From CAYNFP01 sp964396655 (lineage in GTDB: Bacteria; Bacillota_I; Bacilli_A; RF39; UBA660), in NCBI GenBank assembly GCA_964396655.1, contig CAYNFP010000006.1, positions 4,284 through 68,283 of the forward strand: DNA of 64,000 bases, in the 5' to 3' direction. Positions within the stretch are counted from its first letter, which is position 1. Each line of letters starts with the position of its first letter. The position numbers and the translations under genes were made by a program. Below the pieces are notes generated by a model. It worked only from the letters and a program-made list of their open reading frames with translations, ran no database searches and was not told the DNA's origin. Below are positions 25,014 through 34,038 of this stretch, piece after piece.

Positions 25014-25823
25014 TTCATTAGTGTAATAAATTTTATTTATTATTTGTTTAATATTTCTGGTGTTTAATAATTCATTATCAAGTTCTTCAATTTTAGGTGG
25101 AATAGATATTAATATGAAAAATAATTTCTTTTCTTCTTTAGTAAGGGTAAATTCTTTACTATATTCTTCATATACGCTAGTAAAATCACTATTTATTTTA
25201 TCATCATTATATAATTTATATAAATCCAGTACAGGTGTATCAACCACATAATTATCCCAATTTATAAGATAATCTTCTTCCCCATTTATTAAATGTTCTA
25301 ACTTAGGATTATTGTGTACAACAACAACTCTTTCTTTGGGTTTGTTTTCTACTAACTTGAACCAATTTTTTAATTCTTTTTTCGAATAGTTTATAGCGCC
25401 ATTTATAATACTATAATTCCTTTGAATTAAATAATGAGAAGGAGATGGATATATTTCCATTTCAATTTCTTCAATTAATTTAGTGTAATAATCCTCAATA
25501 TATTCAATTTTATCACTTAATTTTTCATATATTTCTCTATATTTATTTTTACTAACATCTTTATAATAAGCAGTTTTATAATGAAGATTAGATAATACTC
25601 TAGCTAAATCTAAGTGTTTATTATAATTATTCTTCTTAACTTCATTTATATATTCATATTTAAATCCATTATCCGTTTTATCTATTATTTTAGGAATATT
25701 ATTAAAATTTCTTGTTCTTAAATATTCAAATAATTCCTCTATATTTTTTTCACTTGGCTTTAATATATATTTTGTATTATCTTCTTCAATTATCTTAGCT
25801 CTATTTTTTAAAATACTATTCAT
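24972..25823 (-). CDS. YsxE/CotS-type spore coat kinase-like protein
   Basis: A 283-residue protein with the aminoglycoside phosphotransferase/CotS-type fold. The diagnostic C-lobe is VVVVHNNPKLEHLI followed by DYLINWDNYVVDTPVLDLYKLY. The catalytic HxD is HNN here, so it may be a pseudokinase. It overlaps spoVID by eight bases. In Bacillus subtilis ysxE directly follows spoVID, which supports orthology. It probably acts in spore coat morphogenesis on the forespore surface. Confidence 0.75.
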   Translation of the reverse strand: MNSILKNRAKIIEEDNTKYILKPSEKNIEELFEYLRTRNFNNIPKIIDKTDNGFKYEYINEVKKNNYNKHLDLARVLSNLHYKTAYYKDVSKNKYREIYEKLSDKIEYIEDYYTKLIEEIEMEIYPSPSHYLIQRNYSIINGAINYSKKELKNWFKLVENKPKERVVVVHNNPKLEHLINGEEDYLINWDNYVVDTPVLDLYKLYNDDKINSDFTSVYEEYSKEFTLTKEEKKLFFILISIPPKIEELDNELLNTRNIKQIINKIYYTNELITSINLKEEENN

Positions 25824-26460
25824 TTTTTATAAAAGGAACTAATATTTTATCTCCAATATTTAAAGATTCAACATTATTATATTCTTTTATATTATCTAGA
25901 CTTACTTTATATTTGTTTGCAATTGATTCAAGTGTATCTTCATTTCTTACTATATGAACTTTATAAGTTGTAAATTCATTTGTAGTATTAATATTGGATA
26001 ATAAGTTATTTATTGTACTATTATCAACTTCATTTGTAACAGGATTTATATAGGTTTGGGTATCTCCTTCTAAATTAATTTCTTCTTCATTTAATTCAAC
26101 TTCATTTTCTATGGCGGTTTCTACATTTCTTTCTTCCACCATCTCTTCTTCATATTCCATATTTAAATCGACATTAAAAGTAAAAGTATCTTCTTTAAAA
26201 GTATATTTAAAATCATCTAATAATAAATTTATAGTTTCTTTCTTTATTCTATCGCTTAAAGCTATACTAAACGGAATATTATAATAAAATTCTTCATTAA
26301 TAACACTTGCTTCTGTCATTTTATATGCACCACTCAAATAAAAATTACCCTCTACTATATCATCCATTATTTTATAATCATGAGTAAGAGATATATCGGT
26401 TATTTCAGCAATTTTAGTTTTAAATATAATGCTTTTTTTAAACGGAATTATATTATTCAT
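25816..26460 (-). CDS. spoVID: Stage VI sporulation protein D-like, LysM protein
   Basis: A 214-residue protein. The N-terminal domain (residues 1-115) has the SpoVID pattern: IPFKKSIIFKTKIAEI, then SLTHDYKI, VEGNFYLSGAYKMTEAS and FYYNIPFSIALSDRI. An acidic linker follows (about 110-165). One C-terminal LysM domain lies at about 168-212 (HIVRNEDTLESIANKYKVS and IGDKILVPF). Much shorter than Bacillus SpoVID (about 575 residues). SpoVID directs coat encasement and LysM may bind the cortex. Its ribosome site lies inside the lon terminator hairpin, and a sigma-E-like promoter is embedded there. Confidence 0.85.
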   Translation of the reverse strand: MNNIIPFKKSIIFKTKIAEITDISLTHDYKIMDDIVEGNFYLSGAYKMTEASVINEEFYYNIPFSIALSDRIKKETINLLLDDFKYTFKEDTFTFNVDLNMEYEEEMVEERNVETAIENEVELNEEEINLEGDTQTYINPVTNEVDNSTINNLLSNINTTNEFTTYKVHIVRNEDTLESIANKYKVSLDNIKEYNNVESLNIGDKILVPFIKNE

Positions 26461-26462
26461 AA

Positions 26463-26505
26463 AAAAACTCTCCTTTCATTTAAATATATGAAAGAAAGAG
26501 TTTAT
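26463..26505 (-). terminator. lon terminator hairpin enclosing the spoVID ribosome site
   Basis: On the minus strand arms AAACTCTTTCTTTCAT and ATGAAAGGAGAGTTT pair, followed by seven T. The 3' arm contains AAAGGAG, the ribosome site of spoVID. An mRNA that reads through from lon would hide the site; one that starts in the loop would not. Confidence 0.8.
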
Positions 26506-26510
26506 TATGA
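26483..26510 (-). promoter_or_regulatory. Candidate sigma-E promoter of spoVID
   Basis: TCATAAT (26504-26510), 13 bases, CATATATT (26483-26490) on the minus strand. Against the sigma-E consensus (kmATATT and CATACAhT) this matches 6 of 7 and 7 of 8. The predicted start lies in the hairpin loop, about 20 bases before the spoVID ATG. Confidence 0.6.
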
Positions 26511-28826
26511 TTTAAAAATATCTTTAAATATCGCTATATAATTTTTTACATACTTAATTTTTAAATCTTGAATTATTTTTTTATCTAATTCCTCAACATC
26601 TACTTTATTATCAATTGGTAAGTATACTTTTTTAATTCCATATTTTGAAGCAATCATTAATTTATCTTTTATACCACCTACTCTTAATATATCGCCTTTT
26701 AAAGTAATTTCTCCTGTCATTGATATATCAGAAGGAATTTTTTGTTTTAATAAATCACTAATAATAGCTGAAGTAATAGCACTTCCTGCTGAAGGACCAT
26801 CTTTATAAATAGCGCCTTCTCTTAAATTAATATGAAAGTCTTTTTCTTTAAACATTTCTTTTTTTAAATTAAATTTATCCATATTGGTTTTAATATAACT
26901 TAAAGCTATTTCGATACTTTCATTTAATACATTACCTAAACTACCAGTAGATTTAAATAAATTAGTTCCTGGATAATTATTAACTTCTATTTCTATAATT
27001 GAGCCACCTAAAGATGTACAAGCAAGAGCTTTAATTAAACCATAATCATTTATTTCTTCTATTTTTCTAGGATATTTTGATGTTTTAAGATATTTAGCAA
27101 TATCTTCTTTTTTAATAATTATATTTTTAATTTTTTTGTGTTCTTTTTTATAATCAGTTATAATCTTCCTAATTATTTTATTTACTAATCTATCTAGTTC
27201 TCTTACTCCATTTTCTTTAGTATATTCATCTATTATTTTATTTATAGCTTCATCTGTAAATTTTAAATCTGTTTCTTTTATATTATTATTTAACAAAATC
27301 TTTTTAATTAAATAATCTTTACAAATTCTAAATTTTTCTTCTTCTGTATAACCACTTATATTAATTATTTCAAGTCTATCAAATAAAGCTTCTGGTATAT
27401 TCATTATGTCATTGGCGGTTACTATAAATAAAACTTCACTTAAATCTGTTTCTTCATCAATATAATTATCAACAAACTTCATATTTTGAGTTTGATCTAA
27501 TACTTCAAGTAATGCAGAAGCTGGGTCTCCTCTAAAATCTTTTGTAAGTTTATCTATTTCATCTAATAAGAATACTGGATTTTTAACACCCGCTTTAATT
27601 AAGCCAGAAATAATTTTACCTGGATTTGATCCAATATAAGTTCTTCTGTGCCCTAATATTTCTGAAGTATCATTCATACCACCTAAAGAAACTTTAACAA
27701 ATTCCTTTCCTAAAGAAGCGGCTACTGAAGATGCAAAGGTTGTTTTTCCAACTCCTGGAGGACCTACTAAACATATAATTGAACTTTTAGAATGTGAACA
27801 ATTTTCTTTTACTGCTATATATTCAACAATTCTAGATTTTACTTCTTCTAATCCATAATGAGATTTATTTAAACTTTCTTCAATTTGTTTTAAATCAGTA
27901 ATGTCTTTAGTTCTTTTATCCCAAGGTATTTTTAATAAATAATCTATATAATTTCTTGTAACACTTAATTCAGGAGAAGACTCTGGTATAATTTTATATT
28001 TTTCTATTTCATTTTTTAATTTATCTTTAATTTTAGTAGGTAATTTTATATTATTCATTTTTTTATAAAATTCATCTACATCTATATTTTTATTATCTCT
28101 TTCTCCTAATTCTTCTCTTATTACTTTAATTTTTTCTTTTAAAATAAATTCTTTTTGAGCATCATCTAGTTCTTGTTTTAAATCTCTATCAAGTTTGTTT
28201 TCAAGTTCATAAATAGCTGTTTCAATAGATATTTCTTTTATTAAATATTTAGCTCTGCTTATTGGACTTGCATCTAACATTAAGTTTATCTTTTTATCAA
28301 AATTAAGAGGTAAAAAATTAGCTATTATATCTGTTAATTTATCTAAATCTATTATTCCTTTTATTTGGGACATAATAGAATTTGATATATGAGAACATGT
28401 GTTAATATAGTTATCTAACTCAGCCATTAATTTTCTTAATACTGCTGTTTCTTCTATTTCATCAACTTCAGATATCCCTATAGGAGTTACAATACTCTCT
28501 AGCACATCTTCTTCATTGGAATAATTTACATAACTATAAACTTTTACTCTTTCAATTCCGCTTATTACTACTCTTGAACTTCCATTAGGAAGTTCTATAC
28601 AACTTCTTATTTTACCAGTTACACCTATCTTAGGTAAGTCACTTGTATCTGGCCTTTCCTCTAAAGCATTTATAGGGCATACAATTAAAACTTCATCATC
28701 ATGATATAACTTTGATATATTTATAACTTTCTTACTTATAGGATTACTTAACTCAACTCTGACTTCTTGATTGGGAAGTAATATTAAACCTTTTAGCAAG
28801 ATTACTGGCAAGTTAGTTTTAATCAT
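26505..28826 (-). CDS. lon: ATP-dependent protease Lon
   Basis: A 773-residue LonA protease that degrades misfolded and regulatory proteins in the cytoplasm. Seen are the N-terminal substrate domain (LPVILLKGLILLPNQEV), a coiled region, AAA+ Walker A GPPGVGKT and Walker B VFLLDEIDK, and the C-terminal serine protease with DGPSAGSA and the catalytic Lys in ASKYGIKKVYLP. The ATG at 28826 has GGAGGT four bases upstream; the alternative GTG lies in that site. In Bacillus, lonA lies near spoVID-ysxE, as here, but with hem genes in between. Confidence 0.97.
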   Translation of the reverse strand: MIKTNLPVILLKGLILLPNQEVRVELSNPISKKVINISKLYHDDEVLIVCPINALEERPDTSDLPKIGVTGKIRSCIELPNGSSRVVISGIERVKVYSYVNYSNEEDVLESIVTPIGISEVDEIEETAVLRKLMAELDNYINTCSHISNSIMSQIKGIIDLDKLTDIIANFLPLNFDKKINLMLDASPISRAKYLIKEISIETAIYELENKLDRDLKQELDDAQKEFILKEKIKVIREELGERDNKNIDVDEFYKKMNNIKLPTKIKDKLKNEIEKYKIIPESSPELSVTRNYIDYLLKIPWDKRTKDITDLKQIEESLNKSHYGLEEVKSRIVEYIAVKENCSHSKSSIICLVGPPGVGKTTFASSVAASLGKEFVKVSLGGMNDTSEILGHRRTYIGSNPGKIISGLIKAGVKNPVFLLDEIDKLTKDFRGDPASALLEVLDQTQNMKFVDNYIDEETDLSEVLFIVTANDIMNIPEALFDRLEIINISGYTEEEKFRICKDYLIKKILLNNNIKETDLKFTDEAINKIIDEYTKENGVRELDRLVNKIIRKIITDYKKEHKKIKNIIIKKEDIAKYLKTSKYPRKIEEINDYGLIKALACTSLGGSIIEIEVNNYPGTNLFKSTGSLGNVLNESIEIALSYIKTNMDKFNLKKEMFKEKDFHINLREGAIYKDGPSAGSAITSAIISDLLKQKIPSDISMTGEITLKGDILRVGGIKDKLMIASKYGIKKVYLPIDNKVDVEELDKKIIQDLKIKYVKNYIAIFKDIFKS

Positions 28827-28848
28827 AATTACCTCCACTTGACTTAAT

Positions 28849-28877
28849 ATTATAAGTTCTAAAAAGACAATTGTCTA
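28849..28877 (-). promoter_or_regulatory. lon promoter with palindrome over the -35
   Basis: TAGACA (28872-28877), 17 bases, TATAAT (28849-28854) on the minus strand. The perfect 12-base palindrome AGACAATTGTCT (28865-28876) overlaps the -35, a plausible repressor site. It does not look like CIRCE or a CtsR box. Confidence 0.55.
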
Positions 28878-28879
28878 TA

Positions 28880-28912
28880 CAAAAAAAGAATTTTTTTCAA
28901 ATTCTTTTTTAT
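28880..28912 (-). terminator. Terminator of holA
   Basis: Arms AAAGAATTT/AAATTCTTT and a T run on the minus strand, three bases past the holA stop. Confidence 0.7.
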
Positions 28913-28914
28913 TA

Positions 28915-29850
28915 TCACAATTTAAGAAAAAAATCTTCTAAAATGCTTGACTTTTCCTGTTCTCCGGTTTTTATTTTTATATCAATTTCGGATAGTTCTA
29001 ACAATATATCTAATATCTTTTCTTCTTTATATAAGTTTATTTTTTTAAGTATCATTTCAGTTTTATAAGGATGAGCATTTAAGTATTTGGCAATTTCAAA
29101 TTTGTTTTTTCCGTCTTTTGATAATACACATACCTGATACATAAATCTAAACTGACTTGATATTAAAGCAAGTATCGCTATTTCATCTGCTCCAATACTT
29201 TTAATATCTTTATATAATTTAAATATTTCTTCTTTATTATTAACAATAACAGCATCAAGTAATTTAAATATGTTATCTTCTGGCACTCTTGAAGTTACAT
29301 TTATTACATCATCTAAAGTAATATTTTTATCATCTAATTTATATAATTTTAATTTCTTAATTTCATTATTATATAAGCCATAATTGGTTTGTAAATATTC
29401 AAACATTTTTCTGATAGCTGCTTCCTCTATTATATAGTTATCTTTTTTAAAAGATTCTTTTATATATCTTATAGCATCTGATTCGGTAAATGAATTAAAT
29501 TCTAATGTTTCATATTTTTCTTTTATTAATTTAATTACTTTTTTTCTTTCATCAATATTTTCTTCATTTAAAACTAAGAATAAAAAAGTATTTGGATTTG
29601 GATTTAATAAATAATCGTTAAATATTTTATTATCTATAGTTTCTTTACTACCTAAAAATTTAGAATTATATAAAATTACTAATTTAGTATCACCAAATAA
29701 ATCTAAATATGAACATTCTTCAACTAAAGAAGTTATTTCAATTTCTTCATAATTATACTTAATTACATTATTTATTTTTTTATCACTTATAAATTTATTT
29801 ATATAATCTTCTATTAATTCTAATTGTATTCCATATAAAACTTTAATCAT
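28915..29850 (-). CDS. holA: DNA polymerase III delta subunit
   Basis: A 311-residue clamp-loader subunit that opens the sliding clamp. Seen are the N-terminal beta strand (MIKVLYGIQLELIEDYINKF), the strand LFGDTKLVILYNSKF, and the helical C-terminal block ADEIAILALISSQFRFMYQV with the later KIKTGEQEKSSILEDFFLKL end typical of YqeN-type HolA. GGAG lies 7 bases before the ATG at 29850; the upstream ATG overlaps that site. It is transcribed opposite to no gene and stands between lon and greA. Confidence 0.9.
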   Translation of the reverse strand: MIKVLYGIQLELIEDYINKFISDKKINNVIKYNYEEIEITSLVEECSYLDLFGDTKLVILYNSKFLGSKETIDNKIFNDYLLNPNPNTFLFLVLNEENIDERKKVIKLIKEKYETLEFNSFTESDAIRYIKESFKKDNYIIEEAAIRKMFEYLQTNYGLYNNEIKKLKLYKLDDKNITLDDVINVTSRVPEDNIFKLLDAVIVNNKEEIFKLYKDIKSIGADEIAILALISSQFRFMYQVCVLSKDGKNKFEIAKYLNAHPYKTEMILKKINLYKEEKILDILLELSEIDIKIKTGEQEKSSILEDFFLKL

Positions 29851-29875
29851 TTTAAACTCCATAAGTTTATTCTAT

Positions 29876-29908
29876 CAAAAAAAAAAGTAAATGTTAATTA
29901 ACATTTAC
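29876..29908 (-). terminator. Terminator of greA
   Basis: A perfect palindrome of 22 bases (arms GTAAATGTTAA and TTAACATTTAC) followed by ten T on the minus strand. It overlaps the greA stop. Confidence 0.85.
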
Positions 29909-30367
29909 AATTTTAACTTTATAAACTCCATCTGGTGAGCACACTTCAACAGTTGCTCCAACTCTTTTATTTAAAATAGCAGCTGCAATTGGACTTTCAT
30001 TTGATATTTTATTATTAAATGGATCAGCCTCAGCACTTCCAACTATTCTATATTCTTCAGTATCATCATCCCCATCATACTGTAACATAACAGTTGAACC
30101 AATACCAACTGTACCTTCTTCTTTAGCATTTTCATCTATAATAACAGCATGCTCTAAAGAATATTCAATTTGTTTGATTCTGCTTTCTACTGATTCTTGT
30201 TCATTTAAGGCAGCATCGTATTCTGCATTCTCAGATAAATCTCCTAAAGCTCTTGCTTCTTTTAAAGAATTCATTACTTCTGGTCTTTTTTCTAATTTTA
30301 AATAATTTAATTCGTTTTCTAAATCTAAGTAACCTTCACTTGTAAGAAAAATTTCTTTGCTTTTCAT
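29894..30367 (-). CDS. greA: Transcription elongation factor GreA
   Basis: A 157-residue factor that enters the RNA polymerase secondary channel and stimulates cleavage of backtracked RNA. The N-terminal coiled coil carries the acidic tip (ARALGDLSENAEYDAA). The C-terminal FKBP-like domain has YRIVGSAEADP and ESPIAAAILNKRVG. The ATG at 30367 follows GAGGAGAG; an upstream ATG in the same frame has no ribosome site and would overlap the preceding gene. Last gene of the ireB-greA run. Confidence 0.96.
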   Translation of the reverse strand: MKSKEIFLTSEGYLDLENELNYLKLEKRPEVMNSLKEARALGDLSENAEYDAALNEQESVESRIKQIEYSLEHAVIIDENAKEEGTVGIGSTVMLQYDGDDDTEEYRIVGSAEADPFNNKISNESPIAAAILNKRVGATVEVCSPDGVYKVKIVNVN

Positions 30368-30423
30368 TTTTTTTGGTTCTCTCCTCTTCGTCCAGAATAT
30401 GATACTATAAAACATATCATTTG

Positions 30424-31602
30424 TCAAGAAATTTTAACTCTCAAAATATCCCCTTTTTTTACAAGCTTAGGAATGTTTATTTTTAAAATTTCTTGAGGGT
30501 GTCTAGCAGCATCAATACTTTCATTTTTTTCATTTAATATTTTATTAACTTTGAATGTAAATGATTCTATATTTGGCCCAAATACTTCAATTTTTTTACC
30601 AATTTCAAAATAATTTCTTTGTTCAATTATGGCCATTTTATTTTCTTTATCATAATCAATAACAATTCCCAAAAAATCTTGGTTAGAAACTTCTTCTCTT
30701 CCAGAAAAATATTGTTCTTGAACTTTGGGATATTTATTATAAAATTGAGATGTATTTTCTCTATTAGCACATCTATTTAACACATTCTTATAATATTTTA
30801 TATCTTTTTTAGTTAATTTATTCTCCACAATTTTATCAATTAAATTTCTATAAGCATTTGTAACAGTTGCGATATAGTATAAACTTTTCATTCTTCCTTC
30901 TATTTTAAATGATTCGATGCCTATTTTAATCATATTTTCAATATAATCAACCATATTTAAATCTTTTGAAGACATCGCAAATATCTCTTCATTTTCACCT
31001 TTAAAAGAAAATCTACATATTTGACTACATCCGCCTCTATTTGAATCTCTTAATGTTACATAATTGGACATAACACATCTTCCACTATATGAAGTGCACA
31101 TTGCACCATGAATAAATGTCTCAACTTCTATATCAGAATTTTTCTTTATGTCTATTATATCTTCTCTTGAACATTCTCTTCCTAATACTACTCTATAAGC
31201 ACCTAAAGACTTCCAAAAGTTAGCTGTTTCATAATTGGTGGTAGACATTTGAGTAGATATAAAAAATGGTGTTTTTATTTTTAATTCTTTAATTCTTGAT
31301 ATTACTCCAAAATCACTAACTATTAATGAATCCACTCCAATTTTTTCTAAAGATTTTAAATACTCATCTAAATTCTTAAAATCTTCATTATGAAATATCA
31401 TATTAACTGTCACATATATTTTTTTATTTAAATTATGAGCATAAGTACAAGCTTCCTTTATATTATCTAAACTAAAATTATTTGCATTTGCTCTAAGAGA
31501 ATAGTCATACCCCCCAAAATATACTGCATCTGCTCCATAGTCTAATGCCCACTTTAGTCTGTTTAGATCTCCAGCAGGTGCTAAAAGTTCTGGTTTATTC
31601 AT
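30424..31602 (-). CDS. trhP2: U32-family peptidase-like tRNA hydroxylation protein
   Basis: A 392-residue U32 protein. The opening block is KPELLAPAGDLNRLKWALDYGADAVYFGG; the signature ETFIHGAMCTSYSGRC is followed by CSQICRF (iron-sulfur/metal cysteines). The C-terminal barrel is at about 300-392. Bacillus YrrO/TrhP proteins hydroxylate U34 of certain tRNAs using prephenate-derived chemistry. The neighbours trmR (methylation of ho5U) and the second U32 gene fit that pathway. It overlaps the upstream gene by four bases. Confidence 0.88.
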   Translation of the reverse strand: MNKPELLAPAGDLNRLKWALDYGADAVYFGGYDYSLRANANNFSLDNIKEACTYAHNLNKKIYVTVNMIFHNEDFKNLDEYLKSLEKIGVDSLIVSDFGVISRIKELKIKTPFFISTQMSTTNYETANFWKSLGAYRVVLGRECSREDIIDIKKNSDIEVETFIHGAMCTSYSGRCVMSNYVTLRDSNRGGCSQICRFSFKGENEEIFAMSSKDLNMVDYIENMIKIGIESFKIEGRMKSLYYIATVTNAYRNLIDKIVENKLTKKDIKYYKNVLNRCANRENTSQFYNKYPKVQEQYFSGREEVSNQDFLGIVIDYDKENKMAIIEQRNYFEIGKKIEVFGPNIESFTFKVNKILNEKNESIDAARHPQEILKINIPKLVKKGDILRVKIS

Positions 31603-32405
31603 TTTATATCACCAACTTTATACATTATTTTATCTTCTAAGAATTTAAAATCCGAATCAATTAACTTATATAATTCTTTGTTATTTAAATTATTTAATAT
31701 TAATTTTTTAGTATCTGAATCAATATTATTAAAATTTATTATTAAATTAAATGATTTTAAATCACTTAAATATTTTGATGCACAAAATATCTTATTATTA
31801 AATACAGAAGTACTCTTTTCTTCTTCATATATTAATAAATCATGATTAGATACTTCTTCTTTTACATTTAATTTATTTTTTCTATTCTTTATATTATAAT
31901 TATCATAATAATTAGTTAATAATTCTCTTTTAGAATACATTATATTATTCTTATTTAAATAAAAATAAAAAATATTTGAAGTAGTATTATTTTTAATTTC
32001 TTTTAATTCATCTATAGTAAGTTCATTTGATATTACTACATTTTTAAAACTTAATGATTTTAAATAATTAATTCCATAATAATTGCTAATTATATGATTT
32101 GGAAATAACACTATTTTTTCTTTATCAATTAAATTAGAAATTGCAAAATCTTCTATGTAAAAATTTTTAACATTTTTAAATCCTTTTATTATTTTTTTTA
32201 ATTCTTTTAAATCCTCACTATGTAAAAACTTATTTATAATTACAGAAATATTATAAATAGTTGAATATTTATTTATTTCTTCTATCTCAAAATATTTATC
32301 AAAACCTACAGAAAAGCCTTTTAAAGGTAAAATAAACGAGTCAGTTTTATACTCATTTAGATTATTATCATTTGGAATTATATTAAAGTTTATTTCTTTT
32401 CGCAT
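31599..32405 (-). CDS. trhP1: Second U32-family protein (YrrN-like)
   Basis: A 268-residue divergent U32-like protein. It keeps the barrel opening (DSFILPLKGFSVGFDKYF) and barrel strands (ISVIINKFLHSEDL, KIVLFPNHIISNYYGINYL) but lacks the cysteine signature of the larger partner. Position between trmR and the larger U32 gene equals Bacillus yrrN. It overlaps trmR by 16 bases and trhP2 by four. Probably a non-catalytic or specificity partner in wobble-uridine hydroxylation. Confidence 0.75.
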   Translation of the reverse strand: MRKEINFNIIPNDNNLNEYKTDSFILPLKGFSVGFDKYFEIEEINKYSTIYNISVIINKFLHSEDLKELKKIIKGFKNVKNFYIEDFAISNLIDKEKIVLFPNHIISNYYGINYLKSLSFKNVVISNELTIDELKEIKNNTTSNIFYFYLNKNNIMYSKRELLTNYYDNYNIKNRKNKLNVKEEVSNHDLLIYEEEKSTSVFNNKIFCASKYLSDLKSFNLIINFNNIDSDTKKLILNNLNNKELYKLIDSDFKFLEDKIMYKVGDIK

Positions 32406-32980
32406 ACCGCTAGTCCATCTCCTACTTCCACAAATTCAACATAAAAATCATCTTGAACTTTTAAAAACTCAATTGAATATTCTATTTTTTCAATAAGTTT
32501 TCTTAAATTTTTACTTTTTATAACTTCACTGTTTCCAACTAATCCATGAAATTTTAAGTTATCTATTATTATAAATCCCTTGTCTTTAAGATTATTTTTG
32601 AATTTATTGAAAAAATCTATATTTTTCCCTTTTGCAGCATCTATTATAATTAAGTTATATTTATTTGATAATTCTACCTCTAATGCATTATTTAATATTA
32701 ATTCTATTTTATTATTATAACCGATATCATTAACATTATTTTTAGCTACATTAAATCTATTTTCATCTTTTTCAATTGATGTAATATGAATATCACTAGT
32801 AGCAGTAGAAAAACATATTGTTGAGTATCCAATTGCAGTTCCTATTTCTAATATGTTTTTTAAATCAAAATTCTTTATTTTCCAGTTTATGTATTCTATG
32901 GAATCTTTATGCATTATAGGAATGTTATATACTAAAGCATAATCTTCCATCTCTTTTATTTTATCTAATACTGATACCAT
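32390..32980 (-). CDS. trmR: tRNA 5-hydroxyuridine methyltransferase TrmR
   Basis: A 196-residue SAM-dependent O-methyltransferase (class I). Seen are the SAM site ILEIGTAIGYSTI, the acidic ribose-binding residue in ITSIEKDENR, and DAAKG followed by IIIDNLKFHG. YrrM/TrmR in Bacillus makes 5-methoxyuridine from ho5U34 in tRNA. Neighbouring U32 genes make the substrate. The gene overlaps mltG by 16 bases; the start has GAGAGGG. Confidence 0.88.
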   Translation of the reverse strand: MVSVLDKIKEMEDYALVYNIPIMHKDSIEYINWKIKNFDLKNILEIGTAIGYSTICFSTATSDIHITSIEKDENRFNVAKNNVNDIGYNNKIELILNNALEVELSNKYNLIIIDAAKGKNIDFFNKFKNNLKDKGFIIIDNLKFHGLVGNSEVIKSKNLRKLIEKIEYSIEFLKVQDDFYVEFVEVGDGLAVCEKK

Positions 32981-34038
32981 TTTCCCTCTCTTTTTAATTG
33001 AGCAACTGTTTTAGTATGGCCACTTTCTGTTTCATTAAAATATGTTTGACCATATATATCTGCCACAAAATAATAGTAATCACTTTCAGTTGGCTCAATT
33101 GATGCAATTATAGAATTTATAGAAGGATTGCAAATGGGTCCAACCGGAAGTTTTCCAGCCATACATGATGCTCTTGTATTATAAGAATTACATTCTTTTA
33201 TTTCAGAAGAATATAAATCTCTACTCCATAATTCAATTTTTTCGGCATAATAAGTAGTAACATCACTTCCTAAACTCCAATTATCATTTAATCTGTTGTA
33301 AAATACTCCAGCGACTCCTTTTCTATCATTACTATTTCCAGCTTCTTGTTCAATTATAGAAGCAAGAGTTAATATTTGATGAAATGTATAACCACTATTT
33401 TCTATTTCTTCCTTATAAGGATTCATTTTTATTTCCAAATTATCAATCATTTTTTCAAATATTTCATTAATTGTAGAATCTTTATAAAATTCATAAGTAT
33501 CTGGATATAAATATCCTTCTAATGAATAATATATTTCATTATTTTCAATATTGGATTTTAATATCCAGTGATTTTGAATTAAATTATTTAAATATGTTTT
33601 ATCTTTTAAAGTGTTTAATATTTCTTCATCTGTTATATTAAAGTTTTCAGTAATTTTATCAATTACATATCTCATATTTTTACCTTCAACAAAAGTGATA
33701 TTTACTACTTCTCTATCGTCAGTTGCACCTTTTTTTAAAGTATCAATCAATTCACTTACATTCATACTTCTAGATAATCTATAATTACCAGCTTCTAAAT
33801 TAGAAGGATTCATTATTTTAATATATATTTTATATATTAGTTCACTTCTAATTAAACCTGCTTCTTTTAATTCATCACTTATAGAATTATAATTTTCTCC
33901 ACTTTTAACATTAAATGTTAAAGATTCACCTTTATTTATTCCTCTTGCTAAAAAGAAAAATACCCCTACACATAAAAAAAGGAATGTTAGAACTGAAATT
34001 ATTATTATTAGTATTTTTTTATTCTTGTTATTTTCCAT
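32965..34038 (-). CDS. mltG: Endolytic transglycosylase MltG
   Basis: A 357-residue membrane protein with one N-terminal helix (about residues 8-30), a LysM-like domain, and the YceG catalytic domain with the glutamate in LASIIEQEAGN and the later GLPVGPICNPS-type block (KLPVGPICNP). It cleaves nascent peptidoglycan at the membrane. Length is normal for the family. AAGGAG precedes the start, which abuts the DUF1292 stop. Confidence 0.95.
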   Translation of the reverse strand: MENNKNKKILIIIISVLTFLFLCVGVFFFLARGINKGESLTFNVKSGENYNSISDELKEAGLIRSELIYKIYIKIMNPSNLEAGNYRLSRSMNVSELIDTLKKGATDDREVVNITFVEGKNMRYVIDKITENFNITDEEILNTLKDKTYLNNLIQNHWILKSNIENNEIYYSLEGYLYPDTYEFYKDSTINEIFEKMIDNLEIKMNPYKEEIENSGYTFHQILTLASIIEQEAGNSNDRKGVAGVFYNRLNDNWSLGSDVTTYYAEKIELWSRDLYSSEIKECNSYNTRASCMAGKLPVGPICNPSINSIIASIEPTESDYYYFVADIYGQTYFNETESGHTKTVAQLKREGKWYQY

